Shown here: positions 47,104 to 59,100 of the stretch, piece by piece
How the letters are laid out: each line of letters opens with the position of its first letter
Numbering within the stretch: the stretch's first letter is position 1
NCBI GenBank assembly: GCA_037013495.1
Contig: CM072809.1
Span: forward strand, 1 to 64,000
Length of the DNA stretch: 64,000 nucleotides
Direction of reading: 5' to 3'
Origin: Hippophae tibetana
Lineage: Eukaryota; Streptophyta; Magnoliopsida; Rosales; Elaeagnaceae
Position numbers and translations under genes: made by a program
The notes under the pieces: generated by a model
What the model was told of the DNA's origin: nothing
What the model saw: the letters and a program-made list of their open reading frames with translations, nothing else
The model's database searches: none

Positions 47104-50100
47104 ATGGAGGAGTACTTGCAGATCATGGAGACCTTGCGCTCGCAAGTAAATGGTCTCTCTTTCATTCGCTCGAGTAAAATATACATACATCTTCATAAAT
47201 CTGATCTTATTCTTCGATATATCTTCCCAATTATTAGGCGTTGAAGACCAGGTAGCGAAGTTCTCAGCGGAAGAGCAGACGCATTTGACCACCATTCACA
47301 CCCTGGAAACCGATCTTGCTTCTGGTTTTTCTTCCTTGTGTTTCATATTTGATTACTGCATTTTTGCGCTCTTTCCTTGTTTATATAATACGATTATGGA
47401 TACCGAAAGGGCATGATTGTGAAATTTGTTGTAGCAAGATCTGAAAAAATGCAACTCCAAGAAGATATTGAACGGATGATGAAGGAAAAGAGTCAGCTAT
47501 GCTATCAGATATTGGAAAAACAGGGAAGGATTGCTTCTTTGGAGTCCGATTCGTCAAATCTTACCCAGGTTGCCCTTTAGCGTATATATTTGTGTTTGCT
47601 TTGCGGCTTGCCTTAGCCATTCGCTCCATTTTATAGTATTTAGGCACATATTTGACTTTGGTGTGCCGCGCACGCTCCCTTAGCCAATTGATGTATTTTT
47701 GCAAGTTGCAGTCACGGGTGCAGTATTTGTTCATTTATTTATTTTCGGTAATGTCATGGATGGTTTTTTTAGGGGAATAATACATCAAACATAGTGGAAA
47801 GGACTTCTATATTTAAATGTTTTGGTTATGAAACATTAAAAGTTTAATAAGTAATTTTGGAGGAGTCCAATAGTTGAGGAGCTCTAGATAAAGCTTCCTC
47901 CTGCCTACCGTATCTTGTTCACAGATGAATAGATTTGAGGATAATTTTTTGTATTTTTAATTTTCTAACTTGTTTGCATTTTATTTCAAAAGCAGCAATC
48001 AGTTATCTGTTAGTTTACAATATTAAAATATGGGATACATTTCAACCACACCAATATGAAAACATTTCTGCGGTATATTACTTTCTATATACACGACCTT
48101 ATGCATTTTTTCATCTCATGCTTTACCTTTCAATGCCGGAGTTTGATACTTGTCTGCTTGCTTCTTTACTTGATGCATAATTCAACAAGTAGACTACGGA
48201 GCTTATTCAACAAGAATTAATATGCTTATCTGCCAAGCTTACAGAAAAGAGGTAATAAACTCTCTTATTGGCATGGTTGAAATGTGCTATCCGCATTGAT
48301 GATTGATTATAACAGTGATATTATCATTATAGCATTAACTACTTAGAGGTCACCGTGGACATCAATGCCAGATTACAGCAACAACAGGTTTGATACCAAA
48401 AGTTACTTATGTATGATACTGATTTTTTATCTATTGATCCTTTCTTTCTGGAAAGTGTTGGGTCCTGACTAGTAGAGAACAGGAAAAGCATGCAAAAGTA
48501 CATCCTTGTCCTTTACATTCTCTTCTTCCTTCATGTGTTGATATACGTAAGTATACGTATCGCAACAAGTAATATAATGATATGTAAATATCGTTCCCAC
48601 GAAAATTATTTTATTAGAAACTAATTTTTAAAATAAAAAAAGTAAAAATCAATTTTTTTATAGGTTTTTATATTTTAATGAAGCAAAATAAAAATAACTA
48701 AAATTAAATAGCAATAATTAATTAAATCAAACTTAGCAACTAAAATGATATATGAGAAAATATCTAAGAATATTTAATCCCCAAATTTTCTAAACATGCG
48801 AATCGTTAAAATCTCCCAAATATAATTATCAATTAATTACCTCATCAATTGAATCTAATCTAGTATGTATTTCTTTCTCAAGTAAACTACACACTATATA
48901 GTAATTAATTTAATCATACTCTCATGTCAATTAAATTGCACACTACTCATTAATTTTATTAATTATGGATCACATACATAAGAATCCTACATTTCTGCCT
49001 AGAAACTATGCATGTTATTTAATTAAGAGAAACAATTAAATAATTAGCTCAAGTCTATTTAATTGCTTCTATAGATAAATTGTTGGTCAAACAATTAATA
49101 GCATACAAATCAGATTAAATAATATAATTAAATTATAATTATAATTAGAGTAAAATATTAGATCATCATATAGTGAAAATTGGGTTCATAAGATACCTAC
49201 ATTAATAAATTAACTATACCTAATTATGTTTATAAAACTTATATTTTTCATAAAGGAAGACATAAAATTGATAAAGAAAAGAGTAGAAAAAGAAATACAA
49301 TCAATCTCTTGAATTGTAGTATTAATTTCCTTTTGAATCTCCACTAAAATTGTGTCTTCTCTTGAATTTTTCTATATTTGCTCTCTTTTTAGCTCCAAAA
49401 AATGACCAAAATTATGCTAATGGAGGCCAAATTAGGGTTTATGGAGTGATTAAGGGCTTAAATAAAGCTCAGGTGCGATATGGACCGTTCGATCAACTTT
49501 AGATCAAGGGCTACGATCAAAACAAGTAAAACTGACAGTTTCAGCCAACACAACGCAATACGTGGCATCAGAAATTCATTGGGTGAATCAGGAAGCGACG
49601 TGTGTCAGGGGAGACCGGTCATAGTCAATGCTCGTCGAGTCAGCAACACGTGGCGCAACGTGATTCGTCGGAACGGATGGTGTGGCGCACGGGTGGAACA
49701 CGCGATGCAATGGCGTGGTGACACGTGGCATGATACGTTGACCGATTTCTGAACTCGGATTGAACGTAGTGCTGACACATGATGCGTGTTTCGTCCTCCT
49801 TACACGCGACGCGACGTGATTCGCTCTCCATGCTTATGTGGCATCCACGTGGCTTGCCCATTTAGCTCATCTGCCACGTGTTTGCTTTTGATTGATCCTG
49901 CATTAAAAATTCATAAAAATTCTATAAAAAATCCCAAAAAATATATTTTCACCCATTTTCACTAAAAATTTTATATTTTAATTTTTTAGCCATAAAAATA
50001 CTATTTATTAAATAAAAAAGTAAATATTAAGTAAAAAAGTATGCTAAGGACTCTATTTTCATAAAGTCGTCAGTAATGTTACTGAAGTGGGTTTGGCTTT

Positions 50101-53100
50101 AACAATCCCCAATCTCTGATAATGGCATAAGGTTAATATTGGAACCCAAGTTACACAGTGCCTTGTCAAAATGGATGTTCCCAATAATGCAAGGGATGTC
50201 AAAGATATCTAGATCTTTCAATTTTTTGGGTAGTTTTTTAGCAAGAATGACACTTCAACCTTCAGTCAAGGTTATTGTTTCATGATCTCCAAGCTTCCTT
50301 TTCTTGGACAATATATCCTTCATGAATTTGGCATAAGACAACATTTCTTTAATTGCATCTGCAAATGATATATTTATGTGCAGCTTCTTGAAGAGATCTA
50401 GAAATTTTAAAAACTGCGTATCTAACTTTTACTTTTGCAGTCTTTAAGGGAAAGCAATAATGGGTTTGTAGAGTTTGTTCTTTTTTAGCTGGATTATTTC
50501 TTATCCATTACTTTCTTTATACACTAATTTATGGCTTTCTTTATCCACTAATTCTTCCTCATCCTTTTGAGTCTCATCTTCCTCATTTAGAGTTTTACCA
50601 CTTCTCAAGGGTATGGCGTTGTAATGCTCATTACTTTATCTTTTTTGGTTTATAATTGTGTCACTTTGAAGGTTATCTTGAGGCCTTTGGCTTATAGCCT
50701 GGACAAGTTGCCTCATTTGAATCTCTAAATTTCAAATTGAATCTTCTTGAGTGGACACTTTTGTATTTAATGAATGGATGAAGTCTTTCATCATCTCCAT
50801 TAAAACATTTGTATTGTCCTCAGTAGGTGGTTTCTTCTCTTGAGCTTGTGATTGTTGGAAACAAGGTGGTGGAAATGACTGACGGTTGAATTGATTAACA
50901 CCCTGATTGTTGTTATTCCAAGAGAAAGTTACATGTTGTCTTTATCCTGGGTTATATGTGTTCGAGTATGGATTATTGTTTCGGTTCACATTATCCACAT
51001 AAAACGTTGATTCAAGATTATTTGGACAATTATCAAACAAATGAGCTCCCTCACAAAACACACACGACATCTTTGAATCTTGGACCTGGTTTATACTCAC
51101 TGGCGAGTTTTGAGCCTTCAAAAGATTAACCAAAGATGACACTTAAGTTGTAAGTGTCGTGATATCATTTACCTCATGCATTCCAACTACTCTTCTTGTG
51201 GCTGTCATTTTATCCATTGGCCATTGATAATTATTGTTAGTCATTCTCTTAAGTAAATCATAAGCTTGATTGTAAGATTTGGTTAGTAGAACTCCATTAG
51301 CGGATGCATCAACAATGGTTCTTGTTTGAGCATTAAGACTATTGTAGAAAGTCTCTATTTGGATTCTATAAGGGATACCATGGTGAGGACAATTTCTTAG
51401 CAATTCTTTGAATATTTCCTATGGTTCGTATAAAGATTCTCCTTGATTGGAGGTAATGTCATTCCTAAGCTTGACACTTTTTGTTGGTGGGAAGTATTTC
51501 ATCAAGAATTTCTCTGTCAAATCATTCCATATTGTAATGGAATCAGGTGACCAAGAGTTTAACCAAACTCAAGTACAATCTCGCAAAGAGCAAGGGAATA
51601 ATCTAAAGCCTAAATGTCTTTTCGATTACACCACTAAATTTGAAAGAATCTCCAACTTTAATAAACAATCTGAGATGAAGATGAAGATTCTCTGTTGGTA
51701 ATCCGCTTAATTGTGTAAATGTTTGTAGCATTTGAAACATTACTGGCTTTAGTTCAAACTAATTTGCTAGAATGTTTGGCCTTGTAATACTTGGATTCAG
51801 CTTTTCCAACATAGGTAATGCATATTCATTTATAGCTTTGTCCCTATCATCCATCAAAGGTATCTAGTTGTTCAAATTTAGCTCATTATTGTTTGTTTTT
51901 AATGAATTAGCTATTTCTTCCACTTTAGTGACAACTTATTTTTTTCTTATTTATCTCAAAGTATGTTCAATTTCGGGATTTAAAGGCAAAATTTTTCTCT
52001 TACCAATTCTGTTCATGTAATAAACTCAAATGTGTTTCAAATAGCAATTAATAAAAATTAAAAATAAATAACTAAATAAATAAATTAAAATTATGAAAAA
52101 TAACTAAAATAAGTCCCTGACAACAATGCCAAAAACTTGATTGAACATGAATTGCGTACAATGAATATGCAAGTATATATATCACAATAAGTAATATAAC
52201 GATAAGAAATATCGTTTCCACGGAGATTGTGTTATAAGAAACTAATTTTTAAAACTAAATAAAATAAAAATCAATTTTTTTTGTGTTTTATGTTTTAAGA
52301 AAGCAAAATTAAAATAACTAAAAATAAATAATCAGAATTGATGGCTAAGAAGATATATGAGAAAATATCTAGGAATATTTAATTTATTAATTTTCATATG
52401 AATCACTAAAATCTCTTCCAATATAAAAATCAATTAATTACATGATCAATTGAATCTAACGTAGCATGTATTCTTCTTTCAAGTAAATTATACATCATAT
52501 AGTAATTAACCTAATTACACTCTCATGTCAATTAAATTGCATACTATTCATTAAGTTCATCGATTATGGATCACATACATAAGAATCATACATCTTTATC
52601 TAAAAACTATGCATGTTATTTATTCAAGACAAATAATTAAATAATTTTCTCAAATCTATTTAATTACTTATATAAATTAATTGTTGGTCAACAATTCATA
52701 ACATAAAAATCAGATTAAATAATATAATCAAATTGAAATCATAATTGAGGTATAATATTATATTATCACATGTTTAAAATTGGGTTCATAAGACTCCTAG
52801 ATTAATAAATTAACTAGACAATTTTTGTTTATAAACCTTGTATTTTTTATAAATAAGTAAAAATTGATAAAAAAAGAAGAAGAAGAAATACAATCAATCT
52901 CTTGAATTTTAGTACCAATCTCCTCTTGAATCTCTACAAAAATTGTATCTCTTTTTGATTTTTTTTGTGTTTTTCTCTCTTATTGGCTCCAAAAACTGAT
53001 AAAAATTATGTTAACTTCATCTCATTAGGGTTTATGGGACAATTAGGGGGTTAAATATAGTTCAGGTGAAATTTTGATCGTTAGATCAGTTTTTAGATTA

Positions 53101-56100
53101 AGGGTTTAGATAAAAAAAGAAAAACTAACAGTGCCAGTCAATAGGAGCACGATACATGGTATGCAGATTTTACTGGGCGAATCACGGCGCGATGCGTGGC
53201 ATGAGAGGTATGGTCAACATATGCTGAGTCAGCTCCATGTGGTGTGGTTACGGATGGCGTGGCACGACGGTGGAAGGAATGGACGAATTAATTTACGACA
53301 CATGGCAAGACCTTTGACTGCACGACCAACTCGGAATAGACGTCGTGTTGACATGTGGCATGGCATTGTGTCATTGGGAACACGCGACGTTGGGTGATTT
53401 GCTCTTTCCGCTTATGTAGCGTTCACGTGGTAGCTTCTGATTGATTTTGCGTTAAAAATTCATAAAAAATTTCAAAAATTATGTCACCTTTTCTTACTTG
53501 AAAGTTCATATTTTAATATTTTTAATCCCTAAAATACTACTTATTGAATAAAACGAGCAAATATTAAGAAGAAAGTATACTGATGACTACTTTAGAGTCA
53601 TCAATTGTCATGTAATTTATTGTCTATTAGTCAGTTGACAAAACATTCCAATTGCTCTTTTAAATTTCTCTCTTGTATTTTTCAGGATCTATTATCAGGG
53701 AAGGCGATTGATAGTGCTAAAGAATGTGAAGGATCCTACTATTTTGAGGAATCCAATGTGAGTGGATAGTGTCAAACTGTTAATTATGGCTTTGTATCTA
53801 TTCCTAGGAGTAGTGAATCTTTGTTATGATACTTTAGAATGGGTCATCCTAATTTTCAACATTTAAAACGTTTATTTCTTTCTATGAATTTAAATAAACA
53901 ATTATTTGACTTACAACGTGAAATTTGTGAACTTACGAAGCATCAGTCTACATCTTTCTCAAAACAAAAATATAAGCCATCTAAACAATTTACTATAATT
54001 CATAGTGATTTATTGAGTCTTTGTACTTTGAATCGTACCCATACAAAATGGTTTGTAACCTTTACAATGATCATACTCGGATGTAGGTTTATTTATTAAA
54101 AGATAAAATTGATCTTTATATTGTGTTTATCAATTTTCACTCCAAGATTCAAATACAATTCCAAATGCAAATTCAGTTTTTACGCACTAACCTTAATAGG
54201 ATAAAAATTTCAAAGAATATTTAAGAGGCATGGGAGATCCTTGGGTGAAGAGAAGTAGTATCGGGAAAGTTGCGAACTTTAGAAAAAAGATAGAACTTGG
54301 GATGTGGTCGACTTATCACAAGGGAAAAAACATTTGGGTGTAAATGGGTCTTCACAATGAAGTATAAGGTCGATGGGACAATTAAACGTTACAAAGCTCG
54401 CTTGGTCACTAAAGGATTTACTCAAACTTATGTAAACGATTACATGAAGATGTTTGCACCTATGGTAAAATTAAATACAATTTGGGTTTTATTATTGTCG
54501 GCAATAAATCTAGGCTTAACTCTTAAACAACTTGACATTAAAAATGTATTTCCCAATGGTAAGTTAAACGAAGATATCTTTATGAAAAGTGCCTTTAGGT
54601 TTTTGTAAGCAGGGTGAGAAAAATATGGTATGCAAACTCTAGAAGTCCCTCTATGGTCTCAAACATTCACCCAAAACATTGTTTGATAGATTTGCAAAAG
54701 TAATAAAAGAGTTAAGGGTATCAACAATGTTAATTAGATCACACTATGTTCTTTTGACAGTCTGAAGAGGGGTTGAAGATAATTTTGATTGTGTATGTTG
54801 GTGATATAATCCTAATAGGGGATAATTTAGCCGAAATTGAGACTTAAAAAAACTCTAACCACTGAGTTTGAAGTAAGAGACTTGGGATACGTGTTACTTT
54901 TTGGGTGTGAAAATTGCTAAATCAAAGGATGATATTACTGTTTCTCAACGAAAATACGTTCTTGATCTCTTGACTGAAAATGACATGTTTGGAAATAAAC
55001 CAAGTGATACTACAATTGAAATAGGAAAGAAAATTGAGAATAACAAAAAACTAGCTGACAAAGACAAATATCAGAGACTGGTTGGAAAGTTAATTTATTG
55101 GTCACACACAAGACCTGACATTGCATTTGTAGTCAGTGAGTTGAGTCAACATATGCATTCATCAAAAGAAATTTATTTAGATGTTGTTTACAGAATCCTT
55201 AGATATCTTAAAAACTCTCCAAGAAAAGATTATTCTTCAAGAAAAATGAAGGTAGAGAGATAGAAATCTTTACAGATTAGGCAGGTTCAACGAAAGATAG
55301 AAGATCTAATACTAAATATTGCAATTTTGTACGGGAAAACCTGGTAACTTGTAGAAGTAAGATATAAAATGTAGTAGTTAGAAGCAACGTCGAAATTGAG
55401 GAAACTCAAGGGATATGTGAAGGATTATAGTTGAGGAAACTCTTAAAAGAACTGCAGATAAAAACAGAGGCTCCATTCAAGGTTTATTGTAACAAAAAAG
55501 TTGCTATCAATATTTCTCTCAATCCAATTCAACATGACCGAACAAAACATGTAGAAGTGGATAGACACTTTATCAAAGAAAAAGTTAAAGACGGAATTAT
55601 TTACATGACCTATGTTCCCACAAAGGAACAAAAGGAAAATATCTTCACCATTCCACGATAAAGTAATGATGATTTCGTTTATAAGTTGACATAATCAATA
55701 TTTATGCTCCAATTTGAGGGGAATGTTGAAATCATGATAACTTTGGGATTTATTCCTTATTATTAGAGATTAAAACTGCATATTCAAAAGAGAGTTTAAC
55801 TGTAAAAAATATTCATGATTAGTTGGGATATTGTTTTTATTTTATTTTCCTTTTCTTATTATCAGTCTGTGCTATAAAATCAGAGTCTGTGCATACATTT
55901 TAACATACAAGAAATAGAATACTTTTTTGTGTTCAATTTACACATGGGTTGCTTTTTTCTTGCTTCTAGATCAAATAAAGATCATCATCATTATTTGGTC
56001 TTTTTTCTTCGATTTTTCCCTCTTCCTGTTTGCTTTTATAGCTATTATAAAACTTATACTCGATATTACTTTCCATAGCTTCCTTGTATTGCTCAAAAAT

Positions 56101-59100
56101 AAGAATTGGCTGTATATTTTCATCGCTGAAATATTTATTCTTGTAAAGTTGATTTTCTTTCACTCTTTTTCTTTTTGATGCGGATGGTGCATGTTAATGT
56201 CCATATCTATCTTTCTTGAGGGCTGAATACTGCTCAACAGCTAATTCTTATTCCCAACTCCCTGCATCTTGTTATGGCCTTAATGGCTTTTCATAAAGAG
56301 CCTTCTGAATCCGCTTCCTTTCTGCTTTTCCTAAAGATGTAGAGATTTTGGGCTCAATAATTGCAGATCTGCTTTATATTGTAACTTGAGCTGAGATTCT
56401 TGTTTGATTTTCATTCTTATTCATTTATTTATAATGAAACAATTTTCACATTCATTGCTTACTTTCTCACAACTATTCAGTTCTTAAGATTTTTAAGAAT
56501 CCCAGAAGTGAAATTATTTATGTTATAATTTTAATAAGTATTTTTTGCAGGTGGAGGATGAAAATGATGATGAAACAGGTGAAACCGAAGGTATGGCTAT
56601 TAGACTATTTAGAAAAGATCGTTCTTACGGAAATTATATTATTATAAACTAATTTTTAAAACTAAAATGTAAAAGTCAGTTTTTTTTGTGTTTTTATGTT
56701 GTAAGAAAACAAATTTAAAAGAACTAAAAATAAATAGTAGTAATTAATTAATTCAGAATTGACAGTTAAGAAGATATATAAAAAAATATCTAAGAATATT
56801 TAATCTCAATTTTTTAAACATATGAATAATTAAAATCTATCCAATATAATTACCAATAAATACATGGTCAATTGAATCTAATCTAACATGTATTTCTCTT
56901 TTAAGTAAATTACATACTATATAGTAATTAACCTAATCATATTCTCATGTCAATTAAATTGAATATTACTTATCAAGTTCATCAATTATGAATCATATAC
57001 ATAAGAATCATACATCTCTACTTAAACATGTTATTTAATCAAGGTAAATAATTAAATAATTTTTTCAAATCTATTTAATTGCTTTTGTGGATTAATCGTT
57101 AGCCAAATAATTAAAAATTGGATTAAATAATATAATTAAATTGAAATTATAATTAGGGTAAAATATTAGATCATCACATGTAGAAAATTGGGTTCATAAG
57201 TTCCCTAGATTAATGAATTAATTTGATATGATTTTGTTCATAAAGTTCATTTTTCATAAATAAATATATAAAATTTCATAAAAAAATAGAAGAATAAATA
57301 CAATCAATTTTCTGAATTATAATAACACTCTCCTCTTGAATCTCCACCAAAATTGTATTTCCTTTAATTTTTTTAATATTTTTCTCTCTTGGCACCAAAA
57401 ATTGATAAAAAAGTGATAATTTCAATTAAATTAGGGTATTTGGGCAATTAGGAGATTATATTAGACTCAGATAGAATCTGGATTGTCAGATCAAATTCAG
57501 ATCAAAGGGTGGGATGAAAAAGGGAAAAGTAACAACACCGATCAATAGGAATGTGACATATGGAATGGAAAAATCATTGGATGAATCAATGCCCAACGCG
57601 TGGCAGGGTGGATTGGTTGTGGTAAACGCATGCTGAGTCAGCGCCACATGGCGTTGTGATTCGCGGATATGGATTGTGTGATACCCTAGTGGAAGGAATG
57701 AACGAATCACGTGATGACGCACGACACACCCGTTGATTGCATGGAAAAACTTGGAATGAAAGTCGTGTCGACACGTGGTAAGGCATGTGTCACCTGGTAC
57801 ACTCGACGCACTCTGATTCGCCCTCTTTGCTTGCGTGGCATCCACCTGGCGACGATTGGTCGGCTCCTTTGCTTTCGTGACATCTTTTGATTAGTTCTAC
57901 ATAAAAAATCTAAAAAATATATTTTCACCCTTTTTCACTAAAAAAATCATATTTTAATATTTTCAACCCAAAAAGTACTATTTATTGAATAAAATAAATA
58001 AATATTAAACAGAAAAGTATACTAACGACTCTATTTTTATAGAGTCATCACATTTATGAAGGATGGGAAATAATTCTGTGTTAGGAGAAGCATCTAGTTG
58101 TTGAAAAGAATGAACTACGCCAAGAAGTTATTGCTTTGTAGCATAAAATTAGTGAGGATGTGAAGGAACACTTTGCCCTCCATCAAGAGGTTGACCATTG
58201 GAAGAAAAGTTTTTCCACACACAAAAGTGCTCAAGTGATGTTGATAAGGATGAAGAATCTGTTGTTTAATATATTTGTATTACGAACTTATATAATATAA
58301 GTTGTATTTTTGTTTCTTGTCTTCCTTGTCTTCAATCTATGCTATGTTAATTCGACTTTAGTCGTCATTTTTATCCTACAAAGGGTGAATCACATTTATC
58401 TTAAATAGGAGGTTCACGTTAGTGAACTCATAGCCCAAACATCACGTCTCTTATTCTCGCATCCCAAGTGAGGGGATTAGTTGGTTTCCTCACTCCGTAT
58501 TTTGGGTTATCACATGTATTTTATTTTTATGAGATATGAGATAGAGACAAGTCAGAAATAAATTTTTTCACTTGTCTTGTTTATCCAAGAGGGGAGGTGC
58601 ATCACACCTTTTATTCCCGCATCCCAAAGGGGGGACCAATTGGTCTCCTCACTCCATACTTGAAGGTTATTGCATGTATTTCATTTTTGTGAGATAGAGC
58701 GAGAGACAAATCAGAAGTAAAAATCTTTACTTGTTTTATTTATCCAAAAGAGGATTTTTGAGCTCACATTCCTTTCTTGGGATGGGCATCATGCCTCTTA
58801 TTCTTGCATCCCAAGTTTGGGGGAAGGGGGGATCAGTTGGTCTCCTCATTTCGTACTTGAGAGTTATAACATGTATTTCATTTTTGTGAGATAGAAGACA
58901 GACAAATCACAAATAAAATTCTTCACTTTTCTTGTTTATACAAGAAGGGGGTTCACATTTGTGATCTCACGGTCTTTTTTTGGAATGGGCATCACACCTC
59001 TTATATCCCGTGCTAAGGAATCACCTTCAGAACTAAAACTTGCTGAACTAGTCACACAAGATGCCGTTCTTGCAACTTCAGGGTTCTTGCTTGCTTGCCC

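Larger units (their letters stand above)
48541..53603 (-). mobile_element. Non-autonomous Athila-like element V in intron 5, antisense
   Basis: Two LTRs (about 1.5 kb each) enclose about 2.07 kb. The tRNA-Asp-type primer-binding site occurs in reverse complement at 52114-52130 next to the right LTR, so the element points to the left, antisense to the host gene. The interior carries gag and only the first residues of protease. No reverse transcriptase or integrase and no polypurine tract is seen beside the left LTR, so its 3' internal part is deleted. A clean target duplication was not found. The insertion expanded intron 5 to 5.3 kb without breaking exons. Confidence 0.8.

Noticed and set aside
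48531..53611. TCATG on both sides of element V as its target duplication
   Set aside because: On the right TCATG starts four bases after the CA end defined by the other V LTR copies, so it is probably coincidence.
57486..57928. Minus-strand frames of 66-119 codons near 57.5-57.9 kb
   Set aside because: They fall in the GC-richer distal part of the V-type LTR and are not preserved in the sister LTRs at 49.5 and 53.2 kb.
58400..59010. CRISPR-like array
   Set aside because: Units are 160-203 bp, contiguous, with no unique spacers, and the window is a plant chromosome. It is an ordinary tandem repeat.
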